Shown here piece by piece: positions 53,421-60,428 of a DNA stretch of 64,000 nucleotides. Source of the stretch: Iodobacter violaceini (GTDB taxonomy: Bacteria; Pseudomonadota; Gammaproteobacteria; Burkholderiales; Chitinibacteraceae); the NCBI RefSeq assembly GCF_011601265.1, contig NZ_JAAOLX010000004.1, positions 310,001 through 374,000 on the forward strand, in the 5' to 3' direction. The position numbers and the translations under genes were made by a program. Every line of letters begins with the position of its first letter. The stretch's first letter is position 1. The notes below the pieces were generated by a model. It was given only the letters and a program-made list of their open reading frames with translations, did not search any database and had not been told where the DNA came from.

Positions 53421-54893
53421 ATGCTAAAACGCCTCTTATCCATCAGCCTCTTACTATCCAGCCAAGCTTATGCAGAGCAGGGCGACACACTGATTCAAAA
53501 GCCTGCGGCATTTAAACTGGGTTTTGAAACCATCACCCTGCCAGATGATGAAAAGATGGGCATGGTGGGTGGCAGCTATTTAATCGAAACCCTACCCGGC
53601 CTCTATCTGGGCCCTGCGGCCTATGGTGCAATCACGGGCGAGCGTGGTGGCTTTTTTACCGGCGGTGGTGAAATCACTTACCGCCTGCCTGTGAGCAAAG
53701 AAATCAGCGTGGATACCGGCTTTTACCTGGGCGGTGGCGGTGGCGGCGCGGCAGGTGTGGGCGGCGGGCTGATGCTGCGCCCGCATATCGATTTGCTCTG
53801 GGATTTTGGCGGTATTCGTGCGGGGCTTTCCGCATCAGAAGTACGTTTTCCAAGCGGTAACTTCAGCAGCCGCCAGCTTGGAGTAATGATTTCTGTTGAC
53901 GATACATTCAGCTACAGCGATGCCAGCAGCATCGGTCAATACCTCACGGCCACCCGCCGGGGCGGCGTGGGCTTTGATCGCATCGCCATTGTTGCAGCGC
54001 AATCCAGGCCACAGGGCAACAGCGTTAAAACCACCACCGGCGCAGCAGCACCAGACAGCACCTCTTATGCGGGCTTTTTAATGACGCAATCGCTGAATCA
54101 TGGCTGGTTATGGGGCGTGGAAGCCGCAGGTGCAGTGAAAGGATCATCTGACGGCTATGCAGAAGTACTGGGCACTTTCGGCTGGGAATATGCATTTAAC
54201 TCTGCCCTGCGGGCAGGCACACGCGCATCGCTGGGTATGGGCGGCGGCGGCGCTGTAGATACAGGAGGTGGCGCATTGGGCAAGGCCGGCCTGTTTGGTA
54301 CTTATCAAATCAGCCATGATCTGGATTTAACATTAGAAACCGGCCTGTCCAAAGCCTTTGACGGCAGCTTTTATGCCCGCTATGCCAGCCTGCAACTCGG
54401 TATGGCACTGGATCACCCCCATGCAAGCAGCGATATTCTGAACCGGATTGAAGGCTGGGAATGGGATGCCAGCGCACAACACTACACCAGTGCCGCACGC
54501 CGGGATGGCAGCAAGCGCAGCATGCAAAATATTGGCTTTAAATTAAACCGCAAAATCGATGATGGCTTTTATCTCAGCGGCCAGGCGCACAGTGCCCTGG
54601 GTGGCGGCGCAGGTGGCTACTCGGTTGGCTTGATTGGCGCTGGCTGGGAAAGCCCGGAAATCATCGGCAAATTACGCCTGAGTGCAGAAATGCTGGCCGG
54701 CGCAGCCGGTGGTGGCGGTGTAGATTCAGATGGCGGCGCCATCATGCAGCCTATGGCCTACGCCAGCTATCCCATCAGCAATAACTGGCAGCTTAAAGCC
54801 GGTGCTGGCGTAGTTAAATCATTCAAAGGCGAGCTAAACAGCCCCGTACTTGATTTATCAATCGGCTACCGCTTTGGCCTGCCACGGCGCTAA
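53421..54893 (+). CDS. Outer-membrane-type protein with three internal repeats, unknown function
   Basis: A 490-residue exported protein. Residues 1-18 (MLKRLLSISLLLSSQAYA) are a signal peptide. The rest is rich in Gly, alternating hydrophobic residues and aromatic ends, and closes with LDLSIGYRFGLPRR, much like the last strand of a beta-barrel. Three related blocks of about 105 residues can be seen (roughly 55-165, 225-340 and 385-490), each with a glycine cluster (GGGGGGAAGVGGG; GMGGGGAVDTGGGAL; GAAGGGGVDSDGGAI) followed by a strand pair and, in the last two, a YxIS element and a K-x-F-x-G element. I do not recognise the family. A barrel built by triplication is my best reading. Confidence 0.72.
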   Translation: MLKRLLSISLLLSSQAYAEQGDTLIQKPAAFKLGFETITLPDDEKMGMVGGSYLIETLPGLYLGPAAYGAITGERGGFFTGGGEITYRLPVSKEISVDTGFYLGGGGGGAAGVGGGLMLRPHIDLLWDFGGIRAGLSASEVRFPSGNFSSRQLGVMISVDDTFSYSDASSIGQYLTATRRGGVGFDRIAIVAAQSRPQGNSVKTTTGAAAPDSTSYAGFLMTQSLNHGWLWGVEAAGAVKGSSDGYAEVLGTFGWEYAFNSALRAGTRASLGMGGGGAVDTGGGALGKAGLFGTYQISHDLDLTLETGLSKAFDGSFYARYASLQLGMALDHPHASSDILNRIEGWEWDASAQHYTSAARRDGSKRSMQNIGFKLNRKIDDGFYLSGQAHSALGGGAGGYSVGLIGAGWESPEIIGKLRLSAEMLAGAAGGGGVDSDGGAIMQPMAYASYPISNNWQLKAGAGVVKSFKGELNSPVLDLSIGYRFGLPRR

Positions 54894-54918
54894 AAGCGTG
54901 TAGCTGATTTTGTGCAAC

Positions 54919-55043
54919 AAAACCCAGGTATTGGGCCACGCAGGAAACAAAAACACGGAGGGCCACGGAGAAAAACATGACAGGTTTTCTCCGTAAAACT
55001 CCGTGCTTTCTGTAAACGCCGTGTTTCAAGATTTGGGTTTTTA
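54919..55043. repeat. Imperfect palindromic repeat, copy D (complete)
   Basis: The longest copy. Left arm AAAACCCAGG ... AACACGGAGGGCCACGGAGA and right arm TTTTCTCCGTAAAACTCCGT ... GTGTTTC ... GGGTTTTT are imperfect complements over about 55 bases each. It fills the gap between two convergent genes and touches the stop codon of the cupin gene. Confidence 0.75.
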
Positions 55044-55508
55044 GCTAAAACAAGCCACCATCCTGGCTAAATACGCCGCACAGCCCGGCTCGCCCTCAGC
55101 GGGTGCCCAGCTGGCTTTTTCGCTATCACTGAGTGGCACATAGGGGCCGGCCTTGCTTTCAAAAAAGACCGAGCCACTTTCCAGCGCCACCATGCTGTGA
55201 AACGCGCCTGCAGGAATATTAATCCCCAAATTGCCATCGGCCGTAAGCACCACCTGCTCGGTGATCTCGCCTGTCTCATCAAAAATCAGCACGCCAAAAC
55301 GCCCGCTCAGCGCAATCATGGTTTCATCTTTTTCCGGATCAGAATGGCGATGCGGCTGCACATAAGTACCCGGCTCCAGCGCATTTAAAAGGCGATGACA
55401 GGCCGATTCATTACTGGCATGAAAATTCAGATTTTTACGCAGCCTTGGGCTGGTTTTTGCAGCTGCAGATAAATCAGCCAGCATGCCCTTATTAATTAAA
55501 CTCACCAT
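55041..55508 (-). CDS. WbuC-family cupin-fold metalloprotein
   Basis: A 155-residue small cupin. The metal-binding motif PHRHSDPEKDETMIALSGRF and the second cupin motif GINIPAGAFHSMVALE fit the WbuC family, often found near O-antigen gene clusters but also free-standing. The reaction is not known. It converges on the triplicated outer-membrane-type protein and is followed by the palindromic repeat at its stop codon. Confidence 0.85.
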   Translation of the reverse strand: MVSLINKGMLADLSAAAKTSPRLRKNLNFHASNESACHRLLNALEPGTYVQPHRHSDPEKDETMIALSGRFGVLIFDETGEITEQVVLTADGNLGINIPAGAFHSMVALESGSVFFESKAGPYVPLSDSEKASWAPAEGEPGCAAYLARMVACFS

Positions 55509-55561
55509 ATTATTTTTTATCTCAATTTAAAGTAGATCAGGGCACCGCAGCTGCAGCGCGA

Positions 55562-55999
55562 CTAAACTGCCTGCCACCCCGGCAGGGGGAATACTTTATC
55601 GTAAGCCCAGTTATATACAAAGGCATAAACCAGATAAAAAGTGGCAAAGCCCAAATCCATAATAAAAGCTTCCCAAATCCCGATATTCAGCCACCACGCC
55701 ACCAGCGGCAGGCTGACAAATAATAAGCCGCCTTCAAAACCAAAGGCGTGCACAACACGCTCCAGCGTATTTTTCTTTACGCGTTTTTTCCAGCGCGCAA
55801 GTAAGTGATCAAAACCTAAGTTGTAAAGGTAATTCCAGGCCGCAGCAATCACCGACATTGTCACGGCCAGCACCCCCAGTTGCTGTACCGAAAAGCCAAA
55901 CGCCCAATGCGCCAGCGGCACAAAGAGTAAAAAACCGATCACCTCAAAACCAATGGTCTGGCGGATACGATCTGCCCGATTTCTCATTTGTACTTTCAT
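55562..55999 (-). CDS. PACE-family multidrug/biocide efflux transporter (AceI-like)
   Basis: A 145-residue inner-membrane protein with four membrane segments in two repeats (BTP domains). The first repeat starts RIRQTIGFEVIGFLLFVPLA, with the membrane-embedded glutamate that is essential in AceI, and the second starts ERVVHAFGFEGGLLFVSLPL. AceI exports chlorhexidine; relatives export acriflavine, proflavine or polyamines. It is divergent from a LysR gene, the usual arrangement for AceR-AceI, which implies induction by a substrate. Confidence 0.92.
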   Translation of the reverse strand: MKVQMRNRADRIRQTIGFEVIGFLLFVPLAHWAFGFSVQQLGVLAVTMSVIAAAWNYLYNLGFDHLLARWKKRVKKNTLERVVHAFGFEGGLLFVSLPLVAWWLNIGIWEAFIMDLGFATFYLVYAFVYNWAYDKVFPLPGWQAV

Positions 56000-56044
56000 G
56001 CTGTTCTCTCATTTCAGGATAGCCACCATAGTAAACTGCTTCTA

Positions 56045-56070
56045 TGATGGTTGTTAGTTAGAAACCATCA
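56045..56070. promoter_or_regulatory. Inverted-repeat operator between PACE and LysR genes
   Basis: Perfect 8-base arms TGATGGTT and AACCATCA are separated by 10 bases in the 84-base gap between the divergent start codons. The T-N10-A layout approximates a LysR-type recognition box. It is the likely binding site of the adjacent LysR regulator. Confidence 0.6.
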
Positions 56071-56083
56071 CAAAAACAGATAG

Positions 56084-56983
56084 ATGAAATATTCATTAGA
56101 TCAGCTCAGCGCATTTAAAGCAGCGGCCGAATGCGGATCTTTCTCTGCCGCTGCCCGCCGCCTGGGCAAGGCGCAATCCCTGATCAGCACGGCGATTGCC
56201 AATTTAGAGATTGATTTAGGCATCAGCTTATTCAATCGCGAAGGCCGCTACCCTCAGCTCAGCGCAGAAGGTGCACGGCTTTTGCCTGAAGCAATCGCTA
56301 TTTTGCAGCGCTGTGATCAGTTGAGCGGAATCGCTCACGGGCTGACTGCAGGGCAGGAGGCCAAGCTGCGCTTAGCCGTGGATGATTCTGCCCAAATGCC
56401 ATGGCTTGGCGACTTGCTGCAACAGCTGGCGGCAAAATTTCCACATTTAGAGTTAGAGCTGTTATTCCCGATTATGGAAGACCTCTACAAACTGCTGCTC
56501 TCGGGCCGGGTTGATCTTGGCATCAGCTACGAGGCAGCCGAACATCCCAAAGAGCTGGCTTTTCATGCTTTAAGAGAATGTGAAATGCAATTTGTGGTAT
56601 CCCGCCAACACCCTTTAGCCCTGGAAAAAACCCTTACTTTAGAAATGCTGCAAAACCACAGGCAGCTGATGGTCACTGGCCGCCACAGTGGCGCAGAAAA
56701 AGAGCGCTTCAGATACTCACCCTCAGTCTGGTGGGTGGAGGGTGACTGGGCCGTACTTGAGCTGGTACGCCGTGGCCTGGGCTGGGCTTGCCTGCCCAAT
56801 CACTTTGCAGATCTGGCTTTAGAACAGGATATTGTGCAACTGCCAATCCGGCATTTTGAAAGCAGCCTGCAGCTGGGCGTACAACTGGTCTGGCACCCTG
56901 CTCACTCCCTTGGCCAGGCCGGGCAGTGGCTGAAAGAAACTTTAATTCACAATTCAAGCCAAATAAGCGGCAAATCGGGGTGA
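56084..56983 (+). CDS. LysR-family transcriptional regulator
   Basis: A 299-residue LysR regulator. The N-terminal winged helix (residues 1-62) reads SLDQLSAFKAAAECGSFSAA, then RRLGKAQSLISTAIANLEID and LGISLFNREGR, followed by the two-lobed effector-binding domain (about 90-290). It is divergent from the PACE transporter, and AceR-type activators with this arrangement are known. The ligand is probably a PACE substrate (inference). Confidence 0.92.
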   Translation: MKYSLDQLSAFKAAAECGSFSAAARRLGKAQSLISTAIANLEIDLGISLFNREGRYPQLSAEGARLLPEAIAILQRCDQLSGIAHGLTAGQEAKLRLAVDDSAQMPWLGDLLQQLAAKFPHLELELLFPIMEDLYKLLLSGRVDLGISYEAAEHPKELAFHALRECEMQFVVSRQHPLALEKTLTLEMLQNHRQLMVTGRHSGAEKERFRYSPSVWWVEGDWAVLELVRRGLGWACLPNHFADLALEQDIVQLPIRHFESSLQLGVQLVWHPAHSLGQAGQWLKETLIHNSSQISGKSG

Positions 56984-57041
56984 AATAAACCCCTGTTCAA
57001 GTTGTGGATTAGCCAAATAATTCAAACAGCCAGACTCTCGG

Positions 57042-57047
57042 TATAAT
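57042..57047 (+). promoter_or_regulatory. Candidate -10 box
   Basis: TATAAT 33 bases before the ATG at 57080. There is no good -35 at the correct distance. Confidence 0.4.
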
Positions 57048-57079
57048 CACCCCTTTGTCACCTTTCGTTCAGGCCAGCC

Positions 57080-58174
57080 ATGTACCTGCCAGATCCTCGC
57101 CTCTACGCCAGAGTTAACGCACAAAACCCAATTATCCGGCTATTGATGTCGCTGCTGACAGAATCGTCCAGCGCCCTCGTCAGCCCAAAACGCGAAGAGC
57201 TCACACGCCTGCTCGCCGACACACTGGCCATCAATGATCACGCCGGTTTAAACGCCGCCTTGACGCAAGCACCGTCTTTAGATGCCTATCTGGAGCTGTG
57301 GAGCCTGCTGCGCGCTGCGGTTGAAACTGCGCCCAAAGATGCAGAGCAATACGCCATTCCTTTTGCCATCCCGGTTATTTTAGTAGCGGGCTTTAAAGGC
57401 ACAACCGAGCTGTCAGGCCAGCTTAAAGATATAGACGCCGTGCTTGCCCTCTTAAAGCAGCACGAAGTCATCGCATCCGATGCTGATGTCTGGCTGTCTG
57501 CCAAATTGGTGCATGCTGAAACGCTGGCGGGTGTAAATCCATCACAGCTCAGCCAGTGGCGCGATCAGTTGCAATACGCCTCAGGCGGCTTGCCCATCGA
57601 TTTAAATACTTCACCGATGCCGCTGAAAGACGAAGCCGTTTTTCTGCGCTATCTGGTAGGTGTGGCCATGCAAAAGAAAGATGCAGCACCCGCAATCAAG
57701 CTGGGTGGCAATCTGGGCGCATGGGGCATGCAGCTGGCTAATTTAATTGGCGAGCAGCTTAAAACCAATGGCGTGACTTTATTCCCGATTCCCCGCACGC
57801 CAATGCCGTGGCTGACTGCCGGTGAAGCAGGCCGCGAAACCCAGCTGGAAACACGCTTGCAACTGATGACCAGCAATGCGCTGCGCAGCATCCGCAGCAA
57901 AGGCCGCACGCCGGTCATCTGTATTGCCGCGCATGAAAATGCTGAAATCCGCATTACCTTTTCGACCATCGAAGATGCTGAGCGCTGGGAAGGCTTTGTC
58001 TGGCCGCTGTCGGCCTGGGACCATGTGGAAAAAATCCACCAATACGCAGTCGAATTATTCCGCGAGTGCATGGTGACGGATATTCGCATTATCGAAAACG
58101 TACAGCCTGATATGGATAGTGATCAGTTACCGTTTTTTGTGACGGCGCATATTAAGGCAGTTGTGCAGCATTAA
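57080..58174 (+). CDS. Unrecognised protein, 364 residues, probably cytosolic
   Basis: I do not recognise this gene. It has no signal peptide, membrane segment or clear catalytic motif. The first half is helical and Leu/Ala-rich (EELTRLLADTLAINDHAGLN; LELWSLLRAAVETAPKDAEQ). The second half contains MPWLTAGEAGRETQLETRLQ, then LMTSNALRSIRSKGRTPVI, and ends with a strand-rich region WEGFVWPLSAWDHVEKIHQY. The codon use is like that of its neighbours, so it is likely a real and resident gene. It follows a TATAAT box and is followed by the dispersed repeat. It may be a Neisseriales-specific conserved protein. Confidence 0.7.
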   Translation: MYLPDPRLYARVNAQNPIIRLLMSLLTESSSALVSPKREELTRLLADTLAINDHAGLNAALTQAPSLDAYLELWSLLRAAVETAPKDAEQYAIPFAIPVILVAGFKGTTELSGQLKDIDAVLALLKQHEVIASDADVWLSAKLVHAETLAGVNPSQLSQWRDQLQYASGGLPIDLNTSPMPLKDEAVFLRYLVGVAMQKKDAAPAIKLGGNLGAWGMQLANLIGEQLKTNGVTLFPIPRTPMPWLTAGEAGRETQLETRLQLMTSNALRSIRSKGRTPVICIAAHENAEIRITFSTIEDAERWEGFVWPLSAWDHVEKIHQYAVELFRECMVTDIRIIENVQPDMDSDQLPFFVTAHIKAVVQH

Positions 58175-58289
58175 TTGATTTTGGCGGGTGTAATCACATC
58201 TGAGCTAAGCCTTTTTTGCATTAGCAAACAACAAAAAGACGTCATAACAGCGCTCTCAGCACAGGGCTTAGAAGTCCCCTTGAAACACG

Positions 58290-58460
58290 CCGGAGCGAGG
58301 AACGAGCCAATCCCGCCTGCCGCCGACTCGATTGTCCGCAGCGCAGGGGCTTTCGTGTTTCGTGGGGCGGCCTTCTTTGCTTCCTTTCTTGGCCGTTCAA
58401 GAAAGGGAGTCCCCTGCGGGGGATTCCCGCACCTGAATCAAGGTGCCGAAGGCACTAAAA
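58290..58460 (+). repeat. Dispersed intergenic repeat, copy 2 (plus orientation)
   Basis: The inverted partner of 20593-20745 and somewhat longer, with an extra GGGGGATTCCCGC segment. It contains GCAGGGGCTTTCGTG, CCTTTCTTGGCCGTTCAAGA and the hairpin GTGCCGAAGGCAC near its right end. A 110-codon reading across 58175-58507 lies on it and is not a gene. The surrounding gap 58175-58576 holds nothing else that I can name. Confidence 0.8.
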
Positions 58461-58576
58461 AGGTCTTTTTGACTTTGGTTAGCGTACATGGAGCAACCCG
58501 CCAATAATGAGACGATGTAAGCACGCCGGGTTGCCCCACCCTAAGATAAATTTCAACTTCCCATTTCGAGGCCACC

Positions 58577-58888
58577 ATGAGCCATTACCAGCACCACGTA
58601 TTTTTTTGCCTGAACCAGCGCGAGCCAGGTGAGCGTCAGAGTTGCGCCAGCTGCGGCGCGGTTGAGATGTGGGAGCACGCCAAAGGCCGCATCAAGAAGC
58701 TGGGTTTAAACCAGCCAGGCAAAGTGCGTATCAATAAAGCAGGCTGTCTGGAGCGCTGTGAAGAAGGCCCTGTACTGGTCGTTTATCCTGAGGCGGTTTG
58801 GTATACCTATATTGATAAAAGCGATATCGATGAGATTATCGACGAGCATATCGTCAATGGCCGCGTCGTTGAGCGTTTAAAAATTTAA
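58577..58888 (+). CDS. Thioredoxin-like [2Fe-2S] ferredoxin
   Basis: A 103-residue ferredoxin. The cluster cysteines are C11 in HVFFCLNQREPGE, C23 in QSCASC, and C57/C61 in INKAGCLERCEEGPVLVVYP, the pattern of the (2Fe-2S) ferredoxin-domain family with the thioredoxin fold. The C-terminus continues with WYTYIDKSDIDEIIDEHI, shared by this group. It differs strongly from the ferredoxin at 20845. It is followed within 100 bases by the alpha/beta hydrolase and CbiM-like genes, probably in one operon. The electron partner is unknown. Confidence 0.9.
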   Translation: MSHYQHHVFFCLNQREPGERQSCASCGAVEMWEHAKGRIKKLGLNQPGKVRINKAGCLERCEEGPVLVVYPEAVWYTYIDKSDIDEIIDEHIVNGRVVERLKI

Positions 58889-58981
58889 GCGCCTTCCGGC
58901 ATGCACCGGGGCAATCCGCCTGATTGCCCGTATTATTTATATCCATTCATCAGGCGGGCCCGCCCCGCAAAGCCACACGCT

Positions 58982-59626
58982 ATGAGCACACCCCGTAAAG
59001 CCCCCTCTTTTGAACTCATTGAGATTGATGGTCCGGCAGGCAAACTCGAATGTTTACGCCTCTCATCCGCACTCGAAACCACCGTCGGCATTGTGCTGGT
59101 CGCCCACCCCAACCCCACCGAAGGCGGCACGTTCAGCAATAAAATTGTGCATACCCTCGCAAAAACCCTCAGCCGCTTAGGCTATGTGGCCTACTGCCCC
59201 AATTTACGTGGCGTGGGCAATTCGGCGGGTGCTTTTGAAAATGGCATCGGCGAAGTCGACGATATGGCCGCCGTGCTGGCTTTTGCTCAAAGCGAGCATC
59301 CAGCGCTTAGCCGCCTGACACTGGCAGGTTTTTCCTTTGGCACCTTTGTGCAAAGCCAGCTCTGCGAGCGCATGGGCAGTGATGCAGTGGAAGGCCTGAT
59401 TTTGATTGGCCCTGCGGTCAGCAGGCATAACTTTCCTGCTGTGCCCGTCAGCAAAACGCTGCTGATTCATGGCGAAGAAGATGAAGTCATCAGCTTAGAC
59501 ACCGTACTGAACTGGGCCAGACCACAATCGCTGCCGGTCGTAGTGTTCCCGGGCGTAGGACACTATTTCCACGGCAAGCTTACCCAGCTTAGCGATTGGG
59601 TGAATAAAGAATGGCGTATTAAATGA
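58982..59626 (+). CDS. Alpha/beta hydrolase
   Basis: A 214-residue serine hydrolase of the small dienelactone-hydrolase-like type. The nucleophile elbow is GFSFG, the acid is in GEEDEVI and the catalytic His in GVGHYFHGK. HPNPTEGGTFSNKIVHTLA and PNLRGVGNSAG are conserved in the UPF/KTI12-type group of bacterial hydrolases with unknown substrate. The ATG at 58982 was chosen; the in-frame upstream part has no family match. The stop overlaps the next start by four bases (ATGA), so it is coupled to the CbiM-like gene. Confidence 0.88.
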   Translation: MSTPRKAPSFELIEIDGPAGKLECLRLSSALETTVGIVLVAHPNPTEGGTFSNKIVHTLAKTLSRLGYVAYCPNLRGVGNSAGAFENGIGEVDDMAAVLAFAQSEHPALSRLTLAGFSFGTFVQSQLCERMGSDAVEGLILIGPAVSRHNFPAVPVSKTLLIHGEEDEVISLDTVLNWARPQSLPVVVFPGVGHYFHGKLTQLSDWVNKEWRIK

Positions 59627-60288
59627 ACCTGCACGCCGGGCCATTTGCAAACTGGCTGCTGCTGACTTCATTTCTCATCAGCGGTGGCCTGATTTTGCAC
59701 GCAGCTTTGCGTATCCCATGGTTTGCCCTCACCCAGGAGCGCCTCACCGGCTGGTTTGGCGCAAGCGTTTTTGTGCTGTGCTTCTGGCAAATGAAAGCCA
59801 GCATTCAGCCGGGGCTGTCGTTTCACTTACTTGGTGCCAGCGCACTCACCATGATCGCCGGGCGCGATAAAGCCCTGCTGGGGCTGGCAGCCGTGCTGAT
59901 TGCAGATACGGCCTACGGGCATTCGGCGTGGGCAAGCATGGGCTTGTCCTGGCTGATAATTGCTTTTTTGCCGGTTACGCTCACTCATGCCCTGTTTAAC
60001 TGGGCGCAGCGCGCTTTGCCCGCCAATTATTTTATATATATTTTTGTCAATTGCTTTGCCGCAAGCATGCTTTCCATGTGGTGCACCGGCTTCTTTACCT
60101 GTGGCCTGCTTGCAGCCAGTGGCGTCTATCCTGTCGATTTTCTGATAGAAGAACAGCTGCCCTATTACTTCCTGATGGGCTGGCCAGAGGGCTTTACAAG
60201 TGGCGTCTATTTATCTTTATTGGTGATCTGGCGGCCCCAGTGGGTCAGCACCTTTAATGATGCGTTTTATCTTACGCGCAAAAATTAG
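59623..60288 (+). CDS. CbiM-like energy-coupling-factor permease protein
   Basis: A 221-residue membrane protein with six to seven hydrophobic segments. HLLGASALTMIAGRDKALLG in the middle matches the CbiM/ECF-type permease family, which in Co/Ni transporters is the substrate-binding component. Unlike true CbiM, the N-terminal His-rich metal site is weak (it begins MNLHAGPFANW), and no CbiN, Q or O partner is adjacent. It may be a stand-alone or repurposed member. The alpha/beta hydrolase before it overlaps by four bases. Confidence 0.78.
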   Translation: MNLHAGPFANWLLLTSFLISGGLILHAALRIPWFALTQERLTGWFGASVFVLCFWQMKASIQPGLSFHLLGASALTMIAGRDKALLGLAAVLIADTAYGHSAWASMGLSWLIIAFLPVTLTHALFNWAQRALPANYFIYIFVNCFAASMLSMWCTGFFTCGLLAASGVYPVDFLIEEQLPYYFLMGWPEGFTSGVYLSLLVIWRPQWVSTFNDAFYLTRKN

Positions 60289-60428
60289 CCTGTTACGCCG
60301 CCCCGCTTACAAAGCATTGCATCAAAAAACACATCGCTTCTTATTTATGCAAGGCAAGCACAGGACTTAACTTGCCCTTTAATTACATTGAGGGCTATTG
60401 TTAAGCAAACATCCACAGCATAAATAGC

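Noticed and set aside
58175-58507. 110-codon ORF after the unrecognised gene.
   Set aside because: It reads through the dispersed repeat, has no ribosome-binding site, and the peptide reflects the repeat's sequence.
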